Below are positions 1-6,414 of a DNA stretch of 6,414 nt, piece after piece. Numbering within the stretch: the first letter of the stretch is position 1; each line of letters opens with the position of its first letter. The notes below the pieces were generated by a model. That model had not been told where the DNA came from. It made no database searches and saw only the letters and a program-made list of their open reading frames with translations. A program made the translations under genes and the position numbers. This stretch comes from an uncultured Hyphomicrobiales bacterium (GTDB lineage Bacteria > Pseudomonadota > Alphaproteobacteria > Rhizobiales > CAJQND01): assembly GCA_905479595.1 (NCBI GenBank), contig CAJQND010000104.1, positions 1 through 6,414 on the forward strand, read 5' to 3'.

Positions 1-1148
1 TGATGAACCCAACAAACGATGTGCTTGAACAGCGCATTACCGCACTAGAAGGCGGCGCTGCTGCTCTTGCGGTGAGTTCGGGTCAAGCAGCTTCTGCCAT
101 GGCGGTGCAAAACATTGCCCAGGCAGGCGACAATATCGTGAGCTCAACTGATCTTTACGGCGGAACGTGGAACCTGTTTTCCAACACGTTTGAGAAAATG
201 GGTATCGAGGTGCGGTTTGTGGACCCGACAGACCCCGAAAATTTCCGGCGGGCGACCGATGACAAAACCCGTGCCTATTATGCTGAAACCCTGCCAAACC
301 CCAAACTCAATGTGTTTCCTATCGCAGAAGTTGCTGAAATTGCCGATGATCTGGGTGTGCCTTTGATCATGGACAACACTGCAAGCCCGGTGATTTGTCG
401 TCCGTTCGACCATGGTGCCCATATCATCGTCTATTCGACCACAAAATACATTGGCGGTCATGGCACCTCAATTGGCGGAATGATTGTAGATTCTGGACGT
501 TTTGATTGGGAGAAGCATGCGGTGCGTTTCCCCATGTTGAATGAACCTGATCCCAGCTATCACGGTGCGGTTTGGACGCAGGCGGTTAAACCGCTCGGCC
601 CGATCGCATACATTCTGAAGGCGCGGGTAACTGTCTTGCGCGACCTTGGTTCCGCCTTGTCACCGTTCAATGCGTTCCAGTTTATCCAGGGGCTAGAAAC
701 CTTACCGCTTCGTATGCGCGAGCATTGCCGAAACGCGCAAGCCGTCGCTGAATTCCTTGATGCTCATCCTGGTGTTGAAAGCGTTTCTTTCCCGGGTCTC
801 GCCAATGGCGAAATGCGCCGGCGGGCGGATAAATATCTAAAGGGTGGAATGGGTGGCTTGGTTGGGTTTGAAATAAAGGGCGGCGCGCAAGCCGGTCTCA
901 AATTCATCGATAATCTTGAGATGATCTATCATGTGGCCAATATCGGAGATGCCCGTTCGCTGGCGATTCACCCAGCAACCTCCACCCACCAGCAATTGAG
1001 CCCGGAAGACCAACTCGCCACCGGCGTTACCCCGGGATATGTCCGCCTGTCGGTGGGTATTGAACATATAGACGACATCATCGCGGATCTTACCGCAGCG
1101 CTTGATGCGGTGGCATCACCGGGTAAACCGGCGGTTGAGGCCGCATAA
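1..1148 (+). CDS. metY: O-acetylhomoserine sulfhydrylase (MetY), 5'-truncated by window edge
   Basis: A PLP enzyme of the Cys/Met metabolism family, expected to make homocysteine from O-acetylhomoserine and sulfide in the cytoplasm. Numbering from the Met codon at 3-5: the GQAAS segment (27-31), DLYGGT (50-55, Tyr52 expected to stack on the cofactor), Asp124 in MDNT (pairs with the pyridine nitrogen), the PLP lysine Lys148 in [10 protein letters not shown] (codon 444-446), and Arg348 in GYVRLSVG (binds substrate carboxylate). The stretch from ANIGDARSL to the C-terminus is characteristic of MetY rather than MetB or MetZ. The ATG at 3 is almost surely internal: family members have about 45-50 more N-terminal residues, and MNPTND is normally preceded by a Tyr-x-Arg cofactor-binding segment. 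Bases 1-2 belong to the preceding codon. The gene ends in TAA, 22 bases before metA, so the two are probably co-transcribed. Any upstream control element, such as a SAM riboswitch, would lie outside the window. Confidence 0.93.
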   Translation, partial: MNPTNDVLEQRITALEGGAAALAVSSGQAASAMAVQNIAQAGDNIVSSTDLYGGTWNLFSNTFEKMGIEVRFVDPTDPENFRRATDDKTRAYYAETLPNPKLNVFPIAEVAEIADDLGVPLIMDNTASPVICRPFDHGAHIIVYSTTKYIGGHGTSIGGMIVDSGRFDWEKHAVRFPMLNEPDPSYHGAVWTQAVKPLGPIAYILKARVTVLRDLGSALSPFNAFQFIQGLETLPLRMREHCRNAQAVAEFLDAHPGVESVSFPGLANGEMRRRADKYLKGGMGGLVGFEIKGGAQAGLKFIDNLEMIYHVANIGDARSLAIHPATSTHQQLSPEDQLATGVTPGYVRLSVGIEHIDDIIADLTAALDAVASPGKPAVEAA

Positions 1149-1155
1149 CAACACT

Positions 1156-1163
1156 GGAAAGGG
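1156..1163 (+). promoter_or_regulatory. Ribosome binding site of metA
   Basis: The purine-rich stretch GGAAAGGG lies 7 bases before the ATG at 1171, inside the 22-base gap after the metY stop. It supports 1171 over the in-frame ATG at 1102, which lies within the metY coding region. No terminator or promoter fits in this gap, so metA is most likely read from the metY transcript. Confidence 0.7.
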
Positions 1164-1170
1164 TTGGAAA

Positions 1171-2085
1171 ATGACTATGTTCGTTCGCCAAGGATTGCAG
1201 GTTGAGAAAATCTTTGCTGACGCCACTACAGGCACACAGCATGGGTTGGCTTCGCATACCCTTGGCGGACGGCGTTCGAAGATTGTGCTGATCAATTTGA
1301 TGCCGGATAAGGCGCGAACCGAAAGACACTTTGCCAATGTGTTTGCCGCTTCTCCTTGCGGTCTTGACCTGGTTCTTGTCCGCCCAGCCACCCACCGTGC
1401 AAAAACGACAAGTCAATCGTATTTGGAGCGCTTCTACTGCACCTGGAACGAGGTGCGAAAAAGCGACATAGATGGGGTTATCATCACCGGTGCGCCAGTT
1501 GAAACATTGCCGTTTGAAGACGTGACGTACTGGCGTGAACTAACTGAAATTTTCAATGAGATACGCGCCCGTGCTATCCCGGCATTATATATATGCTGGG
1601 CAGCGCAGGCCGCACTTTACAACTTTCACTGTATCCCCAAGCATATGCTTGAGGTCAAGGCATCGGGCATTTTTTCACAGCAGGTTTTCCGCCACGGATC
1701 ATCATGCGTGGCAGGGCTCGGGAGCCAGTTTAACTGCCCGGTTTCCAGGCACACTGAAACCCGGTGGTCCGATATCGCGCATGTGCCTGGACTGCATGTG
1801 GCTGCAGCTGGTGTGCAAACTGGCCTTTGCCTGGTTGAAGATGAACTCAACCGGACATGGTACATGTTCAACCATCTGGAATATGGCGGCCAAACATTGA
1901 CACGTGAATTTCAGCGTGATTTTTACGCGGGAAAGCCTGTCGAAGAGCCGCAAAATTTGATGGAAAATACCGACCCCGGCAATTCCAACGACTATTCCTG
2001 GCGGGATACGGGAACCATATTTTTTGCTAACTGGATAAAAACCTTCACCGGTTCAAACGTCGAATATATCTTTAAAAATAAATAG
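1171..2085 (+). CDS. metA: MetA-family homoserine O-acyltransferase, predicted acetyl-CoA-specific
   Basis: A 304-residue enzyme that acylates the homoserine hydroxyl, the first committed step of methionine synthesis. Counted from the ATG at 1171, the known MetA positions fall on their usual numbers without adjustment: catalytic Cys142 in YICWAAQAAL (codon 1594-1596), Lys163, Ser192 in SRHTET, His235 and Glu237 in FNHLEY, and Arg249. This supports both the family call and the start. Residue 111, in GAPVET, is Glu (codon 1501-1503). In characterised MetA proteins Glu111 goes with acetyl-CoA use and Gly111 with succinyl-CoA use, so acetylation is inferred; this agrees with the adjoining O-acetylhomoserine sulfhydrylase. 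The sequence is rather divergent: the common GHPEY around the catalytic pair is NHLEY, and the segment before SRHT is unlike the usual HPFTPH type. Automatic annotation would probably say homoserine O-succinyltransferase. Confidence 0.93.
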   Translation: MTMFVRQGLQVEKIFADATTGTQHGLASHTLGGRRSKIVLINLMPDKARTERHFANVFAASPCGLDLVLVRPATHRAKTTSQSYLERFYCTWNEVRKSDIDGVIITGAPVETLPFEDVTYWRELTEIFNEIRARAIPALYICWAAQAALYNFHCIPKHMLEVKASGIFSQQVFRHGSSCVAGLGSQFNCPVSRHTETRWSDIAHVPGLHVAAAGVQTGLCLVEDELNRTWYMFNHLEYGGQTLTREFQRDFYAGKPVEEPQNLMENTDPGNSNDYSWRDTGTIFFANWIKTFTGSNVEYIFKNK

Positions 2086-2238
2086 TTAAAGAGAACTCGT
2101 CGACCTTGAACGACCGCTTGTGGAACGATTTCACGCTGCATGAGTTTTAGAGACTTGCATAATCCCGCAAGCGTCTGCAAAATCATAACAACGAAAAACA
2201 ATAATGTTTTGTGGGTACCAAGGGGGCGAAGCGGGTAC
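2086..2238 (+). promoter_or_regulatory. Intergenic leader of the ABC importer operon, possible promoter
   Basis: The only sizeable gap in the window, between the metA stop and the first permease start. Visible elements are all weak. There is an AATAAT at 2200-2205 (five of six bases of a -10 box) with only a poor -35 candidate (CTGCAA, 2175-2180, 19-base spacing). There is an inverted repeat CTTGC/GCAAG at 2154-2158 and 2167-2171, a direct repeat GAACGA at 2108-2113 and 2123-2128, and a short GTCG/CGAC pair at 2099-2102 and 2111-2114. No hairpin followed by a T-run is seen, so read-through from metA is possible. A separate promoter for the importer is an inference from the gap length and the -10-like box. 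Confidence 0.35.
2220..2226 (+). promoter_or_regulatory. Probable ribosome binding site of the first permease gene
   Basis: AAGGGGG ends 12 bases before the ATG at 2239. The spacing is long, but it is the only strong purine stretch near this start. It favours 2239 over the in-frame ATG at 2140, which has no such site and would add 33 residues (MSFRDLHNPASV...) unlike a permease N-terminus. Confidence 0.5.
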
Positions 2239-3195
2239 ATGGGTAAGGTGTTAACGCTGATTGTTCAGCGTCTGGGCCTCGGTCTAATAACTTTAATTGC
2301 GGTTTCCCTGATTATTTTTCTAGGGGTTGAACTTCTCCCAGGCGATATCGCAACAGAAATTCTCGGAAAAGACGCTCAGCCAGCAACTGTAGAGGCGTTC
2401 CGTAAGGAGCTGGGCCTCGATAAGCCTCCGGTTACTAGATATATTCAATGGGTAGGCGCTACGTTGTCGGGAGACTTTGGAAACTCCTTCGCCAATGGAC
2501 GGCCGATCTCAGATCTGATTGGATTCAGACTCCAAAACACACTGTTCCTTGCCTTGATGACGGCAGCAATTTCGGTGCCTTTGTCATTGATCGCTGGTGT
2601 TCTTGCCGCACTCTATAGAAACTCATTCTATGACCGCGCAATCAACATCTTCACCCTGACATCGATTTCGTTCCCGGAATTCTTTATCGCCTATATCCTG
2701 ATTATTGTGTTCGGGCAGCAACTGGGATGGTTTCCAACGCTCTCCAATGTCAGTGCAGAAATGCCGTTCTCCCAAAAACTCTATTTATGCGCGCTCCCTG
2801 CTCTCACAATGACCCTGGCGGTTTTCGCTCATATGATGCGGATGACCAGGGCAGCGATTTTGAATCTCTTGGCAAGTCCATACATTGAAATGGCTAACCT
2901 GAAAGGTCTGGAACGTTCGCGGATAGTTACCAAACATGCCCTGCCAAATGCCTGGGCGCCGATTGCCAATGTGGTTGCTCTCAACATGGCATATCTTGTT
3001 GTGTCGGTTGTGGTTGTGGAAGTTGTTTTCGTATTCCCGGGCCTAGGCCAGCTCATGGTTGATAGCGTGATTGTCCGGGATGTTCCTGTCGTGCAGGCCT
3101 GTTCGATGATTTTTGCAGCGACCTACATTCTTATGAACCTGACGGCGGATATTATTTCGATTGTCACCAATCCGAGGCTTTTGCATCCAAGATGA
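2239..3195 (+). CDS. Dipeptide/oligopeptide-type ABC importer permease, DppB/OppB family
   Basis: A 318-residue inner-membrane protein forming one half of the translocation channel of a peptide/nickel-type ABC importer. From the chosen start: a first membrane segment at about 10-30 followed by LLPGD; the soluble part carries the family segment GDFGNSFANGRPI (79-90). Hydrophobic stretches follow at about 101-125, 137-160, 182-200, 244-267 and 285-305. The EAA-type loop that docks on the ATPase is at about 217-238 (MANLKGLERSRIVTKHALPN). The FPGLG segment at 266-270 is typical of OppB/DppB. The length is normal for the family. Its TGA stop overlaps the next start as ATGA (3192-3195), indicating translational coupling. 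The family takes up di- and oligopeptides, nickel, glutathione, some sugars and opines. Nothing in the permease sequence that I can read selects among these. Confidence 0.9.
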   Translation: MGKVLTLIVQRLGLGLITLIAVSLIIFLGVELLPGDIATEILGKDAQPATVEAFRKELGLDKPPVTRYIQWVGATLSGDFGNSFANGRPISDLIGFRLQNTLFLALMTAAISVPLSLIAGVLAALYRNSFYDRAINIFTLTSISFPEFFIAYILIIVFGQQLGWFPTLSNVSAEMPFSQKLYLCALPALTMTLAVFAHMMRMTRAAILNLLASPYIEMANLKGLERSRIVTKHALPNAWAPIANVVALNMAYLVVSVVVVEVVFVFPGLGQLMVDSVIVRDVPVVQACSMIFAATYILMNLTADIISIVTNPRLLHPR

Positions 3196-4100
3196 GTAAC
3201 CAGACCCCAGACGAACCTGTACGTTCTTCCGACGCGGTCGCCATCCCGGTGATAGAGCGTGTGTGGTGGCGCGAAGCGTGGAAGGAACTGAAGAAAGCCC
3301 AATGGACGGCAAAACTGGGCGTTGTCATTATTTTGTCTTATGTTTTTGTTGCGGTTTTTGCGCCAATTCTGACCCCGTATGGGGAATCACAGATTGTTGG
3401 TGATGCGTTTGAACCGTGGGGAGATCCATACCTTCTCGGAACAGATAACCTTGGTCGTGATATGCTGACCCGGTTGATTTATGGTGCCCGGAACACCCTA
3501 GGTATTGCTTTTGTAACGACTATTCTCGCATTCGTTGTTGGTGGTGGGCTTGGCCTTACTGCGGCGACATTACGGGGTTGGACAGATCAGGGGTTGAGCC
3601 GCATCGTTGATGTGTTTATGGCCATTCCGGTATTGATTTTCGCCCTCGTTCTCATCGCTATTTTTGGTTCGACTGTCCAAAACCTGATCATCATTATCGC
3701 ATTGCTCGATTCCACACGGGTTTTCCGGCTCACCCGTGCAGTTGGTATGAACGTTGCGGTCATGGACTTTGTTGAGGCAGCAAAACTACGTGGTGAGGGC
3801 CTGTCCTGGATCATGTTGCGCGAAGTACTGCCCAACATTCTACCACCGCTCGTGGTTGAATTTGGTTTGCGCTTCTGTTTCGTATTCCTGTTGATCGCAA
3901 CCCTCTCCTTCCTGGGTGTTGGTGTTCAACCGCCGACCGCCGATTGGGGATCAATGGTGCGCGATAACGCTACCTTGATTACCTATGGCGATATCACACC
4001 GCTGCTGCCTGCTGGCGCGATTGCCCTGCTGACAGTTGGCGTAAACTTTGTTGTCGACTGGTTCCTGCAAAAAACTTCGGGTCTTCATGATGATCACTAA
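3192..4100 (+). CDS. Dipeptide/oligopeptide-type ABC importer permease, DppC/OppC family
   Basis: The second channel subunit, 302 residues, expected to pair with the upstream permease in the inner membrane. A cytoplasmic N-terminus of about 40 residues is followed by the first membrane segment (about 42-61, the OppC N-terminal domain). Then comes the family hallmark LLGTDNLGRDMLTRLIYGAR (81-100). Further membrane stretches lie at about 103-124, 139-172, 217-245 and 270-293. The EAA loop is at about 193-215 (FVEAAKLRGEGLSWIMLREV), and the LSFLGVGVQPPTADWG segment (238-253) is typical of DppC. The start overlaps the previous stop by 4 bases and the 3' end overlaps the ATPase gene by 14 bases. 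Production of the three proteins is thus probably coupled. The gene appears complete with no odd features. Confidence 0.92.
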   Translation: MSNQTPDEPVRSSDAVAIPVIERVWWREAWKELKKAQWTAKLGVVIILSYVFVAVFAPILTPYGESQIVGDAFEPWGDPYLLGTDNLGRDMLTRLIYGARNTLGIAFVTTILAFVVGGGLGLTAATLRGWTDQGLSRIVDVFMAIPVLIFALVLIAIFGSTVQNLIIIIALLDSTRVFRLTRAVGMNVAVMDFVEAAKLRGEGLSWIMLREVLPNILPPLVVEFGLRFCFVFLLIATLSFLGVGVQPPTADWGSMVRDNATLITYGDITPLLPAGAIALLTVGVNFVVDWFLQKTSGLHDDH

Positions 4101-5754
4101 GCCAAAGAAGGCCGATGCGGCCAATGATGACAGCATTTTGCTGAAAGTGCGGGGGCTTCGCATCGACGGTATGAGTGAAGAGGTCTGGAACCCGATCGTC
4201 AAAGGTGTCGATTTCGACCTAAAACGCGGCGAAATTCTCGGATTGATCGGGGAATCCGGCGCTGGAAAATCCACAATTGGCCTAGCGGCAATGGGCTATG
4301 CCCGTCCGGGTTGCCGCCTTTCTGGTGGCGAAATACTTTTTGACGGCATTGAAATGCGCACGGCATCGGAAAAGCAAAAGCGCGCAATGCGAGGGGTTCG
4401 TATTGCTTACGTGGCGCAATCGGCTGCCGCTTCGTTTAATCCGGCACACAGGCTCATTGAACAATATCAGGAAGCACCGGTTCAACACGGCGTTCTGAGT
4501 GTCGAAGAAGCACAAAGTGATGCGGTTGATCTCTTTGGCCGTCTTCAGCTTCCAGATGCCGATACAATTGGCTTCCGCTACCCCCACCAGGTTTCAGGTG
4601 GCCAGTTACAACGTGCTATGACGGCGATGGCAATGGCGTGCAAGCCGGATCTGATTGTGTTTGACGAACCAACGACGGCCCTTGATGTGACGACCCAGAT
4701 CGAAGTCTTGGCAGCCATCAAAGATGTGGTGCGCCAGTTCAATACAGCAGCAATTTATATCACCCATGATCTGGCCGTGGTTGCGCAGATGGCCGACCGA
4801 ATTATCGTGCTGCGTTATGGCGAAGTGGTTGAAGAAGCTGACACCCGCACAATGCTTTCAAAACCAACCGAGGCCTACACGAAGTCCCTATGGGCTGTGC
4901 GTTCCTTGCATAAGGAAGAGGAGCCGGGTGAAGACACATTGTTGGAAATTCGCAATGTCGATGCCAGTTATGGGGGCGGGGTTAAAGTCCTGCATGACGT
5001 ATCGATTAAGGTACCGACTAAGCGCACCGTCGCGGTTGTAGGTGAATCTGGTTCTGGTAAATCGACGACTGCGCGGGTGATTACCGGGTTGCTGCCGCCA
5101 ATGACAGGCGAAGTTCTTTTTAAGGGCGAGGTATTACCGCCAGCACTCAAGTCCCGTGGCAAAGATGATCTGCGTAAATTGCAAATGATCTATCAAATGC
5201 CCGATACGGCGATCAACCCACGCCAAAGGGTGCGAGACATTATTGGCAGACCCGTTCAATTCTATCTTGGCTTAACCGGTAAAAAACGCGAAGAACGTGT
5301 CCGCGAACTCCTATCGATGATTGATATGGAACCGGATACTTTTATAGATCGCTATCCGGGAGAACTTTCAGGCGGTCAAAAACAACGCATCTGCATTGCT
5401 CGGGCGCTCGCGGCAGAACCGCAGCTAATAATTTGCGATGAGGTCACCTCAGCGCTTGATCAGCTTGTCGCCGAAGAAGTTTTGAGACTTTTGCTGCGCC
5501 TGCAAGACGAATTCAATCTGTCGTACCTTTTCATCACTCATGATTTGGCAACAGTTAAAGCCATTGCCGATGAAATTGTGGTGATGCTGCAAGGTTCTGT
5601 GGTTGAGCAAGGTATGAAAACCGAGATGCTTACTCCGCCGCATCATGAATATACAGATTTGTTACTTTCGTCTGTGCCGGAAATGGATCCAGACTGGCTG
5701 GAGGATTTGCTCGTCAAACGGGCGGCAGCCGCGAATGCTAAAGCCAGAGCCTAG
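4087..5754 (+). CDS. Fused dual ATPase of a peptide-type ABC importer (OppD-OppF fusion)
   Basis: A 555-residue cytoplasmic protein that supplies both nucleotide-binding domains of the importer in one chain. Domain 1 has Walker A GESGAGKS (55-62, Lys61), Q-loop Gln111, signature VSGGQ (169-173), Walker B ending Asp193-Glu194 and switch His227. Domain 2 has GESGSGKS (319-326, Lys325), Gln370, LSGGQ (427-431), Asp451-Glu452 and His485. Both sites therefore look competent for ATP hydrolysis. Segments after each domain (TEAYTKSLW; HHEYTDLLLSSVPEMDPDW) resemble the oligopeptide-transporter C-terminal extension. Domain 2 has YQMPDTAINPR where the common form is FQDPYASLNPR. The start is ATG 4087 or ATG 4090, both inside the preceding gene. 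Neither has a clear ribosome binding site, which suggests translation by coupling. The in-frame ATG at 4048 lies deeper in the permease gene and would add 13 unlikely residues. Confidence 0.93.
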   Translation: MMITKPKKADAANDDSILLKVRGLRIDGMSEEVWNPIVKGVDFDLKRGEILGLIGESGAGKSTIGLAAMGYARPGCRLSGGEILFDGIEMRTASEKQKRAMRGVRIAYVAQSAAASFNPAHRLIEQYQEAPVQHGVLSVEEAQSDAVDLFGRLQLPDADTIGFRYPHQVSGGQLQRAMTAMAMACKPDLIVFDEPTTALDVTTQIEVLAAIKDVVRQFNTAAIYITHDLAVVAQMADRIIVLRYGEVVEEADTRTMLSKPTEAYTKSLWAVRSLHKEEEPGEDTLLEIRNVDASYGGGVKVLHDVSIKVPTKRTVAVVGESGSGKSTTARVITGLLPPMTGEVLFKGEVLPPALKSRGKDDLRKLQMIYQMPDTAINPRQRVRDIIGRPVQFYLGLTGKKREERVRELLSMIDMEPDTFIDRYPGELSGGQKQRICIARALAAEPQLIICDEVTSALDQLVAEEVLRLLLRLQDEFNLSYLFITHDLATVKAIADEIVVMLQGSVVEQGMKTEMLTPPHHEYTDLLLSSVPEMDPDWLEDLLVKRAAAANAKARA

Positions 5755-5786
5755 GCAATCATCAGATAAAACGTGATATTTAGGCG

Positions 5787-6332
5787 CTAACGCGGTGCGC
5801 GTTTTGCGAGAATGCGCTGTAACGTGCGTCGGTGCATGTTCAACCGGCGTGCGGTTTCCGAGACATTACGATTGCACAATTCATAAACCCGCTGGATGTG
5901 TTCCCAGCGTACACGGTCAGCCGACATAGGATTTTCTGGTGGCGGTGCTTTGTCGTCCGGGTTTGCCATCAGCGCGTTGTAGACATCGTCTGCATCGGCT
6001 GGTTTGGCCAAATAGTCTACAGCACCAAGTTTCACCGCCGTCACAGCGGTGGCAATGTTGCCATACCCGGTAAGCACAATCGCACGCGCATTAGGGCGGG
6101 CTTCGGCGAGGATCTTGATCACATCCAATCCATTGCCATCTTCCAAGCGCATATCGACCACCGCATACGCCGGAGGCGCGCGGCGCACTTGCTCAATGCC
6201 GGCAGCAACGGTTTCCGCCATTTCTACAGCGAAGCCACGGCTTTCCATAGCGCGCCCTAATCGGGTGAGAAATGGCCGGTCATCATCGACCAAAAGAAGT
6301 GTTTTTTCGTCTGTAATGCTCGTGTCAGTCAT
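5787..6332 (-). CDS. regA: RegA/PrrA/ActR-type two-component response regulator
   Basis: A 181-residue DNA-binding regulator that, in related Alphaproteobacteria, is phosphorylated by the redox-responsive kinase RegB/PrrB/ActS. There it controls respiration, carbon and nitrogen fixation, or acid tolerance. The receiver domain (about 10-123) has the acidic cluster Asp16-18, phospho-acceptor Asp60 in VVDMRLEDG, Thr88 in LTGYG and Lys110 in KPAD. A proline-rich linker (130-135) leads to the strongly conserved region ENPMSADRVRWEHIQRVYEL. The Fis-type helix-turn-helix follows, at about 157-177 (VSETARRLNMHRRTLQRIL). The protein is close to the usual length of about 184. Start 6332 was chosen because it fits the family N-terminus and has an AGG 7 bases upstream (complement of 6340-6342). 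The gene is convergent with the importer operon, with 32 bases between the stops. The name regA is by family; actR or prrA would be equally valid until the lineage is known. Confidence 0.93.
   Translation of the reverse strand: MTDTSITDEKTLLLVDDDRPFLTRLGRAMESRGFAVEMAETVAAGIEQVRRAPPAYAVVDMRLEDGNGLDVIKILAEARPNARAIVLTGYGNIATAVTAVKLGAVDYLAKPADADDVYNALMANPDDKAPPPENPMSADRVRWEHIQRVYELCNRNVSETARRLNMHRRTLQRILAKRAPR
5789..5805 (+). terminator. Possible weak terminator hairpin for the importer operon
   Basis: A perfect 6-base stem AACGCG (5789-5794) and CGCGTT (5798-5803) with a GTG loop, running into TTTT at 5802-5805. It lies 35 bases after the ATPase stop, inside the 3' end of the convergent regulator gene. 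The stem and T-run are short, so it may be only a partial stop signal or chance in coding sequence. In the other direction it is followed by mixed sequence, so it does not look like a terminator for the regulator gene. Confidence 0.25.
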
Positions 6333-6414
6333 TGGTTCGCCTAAGGTTTCCGTTCTTTGACCACAAATTGGGCAATTCGGCAATATATTCGATGGTTTGA
6401 TCTAATTCATGGTT
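6325..6414 (-). CDS. Possible 3' end of an upstream co-transcribed gene, unidentified
   Basis: One frame reads open from the right window edge for 29 codons (NHELDQTIEYIAELPNL...RRTND) and stops with TGA at 6325-6327, overlapping the regulator start by 8 bases. The other two frames on this strand either stop at once or run into the regulator frame. Short stop-start overlaps of this kind are common in operons, and in rhizobia the sensor kinase gene actS precedes actR on the same strand. That makes a kinase C-terminus a reasonable guess. However, I do not recognise the residues as a RegB/ActS C-terminus, and 29 open codons can occur by chance. Treat this as a candidate only. Confidence 0.35.
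   Translation of the reverse strand, partial: NHELDQTIEYIAELPNLWSKNGNLRRTND

Noticed and set aside
3..5. ATG at position 3 as the true start of metY.
   Set aside because: MNPTND is an internal conserved segment of the family; about 45-50 residues, including a cofactor-binding Tyr-x-Arg, should precede it.
1149..1170. Possible riboswitch or attenuator between metY and metA.
   Set aside because: Only 22 bases are available and they hold just a ribosome binding site. A SAM-responsive element, if any, would be upstream of metY and outside the window.
2140..2238. 33-residue N-terminal extension of the first permease from ATG 2140.
   Set aside because: The added residues are polar, unlike any OppB/DppB N-terminus, and there is no ribosome binding site before 2140.
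5832..6260. A 142-codon open frame on the + strand opposite the RegA-type gene.
   Set aside because: It is antisense to a strongly conserved regulator, resembles no family, and has no clear ribosome binding site; long antisense frames are expected in such coding sequence.
6333..6383. N-terminal extension of the regulator from a TTG at 6383, giving a CPICG motif that looks like a zinc knuckle.
   Set aside because: Known RegA/ActR proteins start near the ATG at 6332, that ATG has a better-placed ribosome binding site, and the motif has a single Cys pair only. It is probably chance.

Overview
The window looks like chromosomal DNA of an alphaproteobacterium with roughly even base composition. 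The main taxonomic pointer is a full RegA/PrrA/ActR-type redox response regulator, a family typical of Alphaproteobacteria; the lineage within the class cannot be fixed from this window. There are no RNA genes, insertion sequences, CRISPR arrays or clear signs of recent transfer. Nearly every base is coding, and the only gap above 100 bases is 2086-2238.

Left part (1-2085, + strand): two methionine-biosynthesis genes in a tight pair. The first is the 3' part of a PLP-dependent O-acetylhomoserine sulfhydrylase (metY), cut by the left window edge. It is followed after 22 bases by a MetA-family homoserine O-acyltransferase. The MetA protein has Glu at position 111, the residue linked to acetyl-CoA rather than succinyl-CoA use. 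The two genes therefore make a matched route: homoserine + acetyl-CoA gives O-acetylhomoserine, which with sulfide gives homocysteine.

Middle part (2239-5754, + strand): three overlapping genes for a dipeptide/oligopeptide-type ABC importer. They encode a DppB/OppB-like permease, a DppC/OppC-like permease, and one polypeptide with two fused ATPase domains (OppD-OppF fusion). No substrate-binding protein gene is present in the window, so the substrate cannot be read from the locus. A 153-base gap separates this set from metA and may hold its promoter.

Right part (5787-6414, - strand): a convergent gene for a RegA/PrrA/ActR response regulator with an intact receiver domain and C-terminal Fis-type helix-turn-helix. 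At the right edge, an open frame overlaps its start by 8 bases and may be the 3' end of an upstream co-transcribed gene, possibly the partner sensor kinase.

I found no clearly new system. The points most worth a second look are the acetyl-type MetA with unusual residues around its catalytic His/Glu, the importer set without a binding protein beside methionine genes, and the unidentified frame upstream of the regulator.
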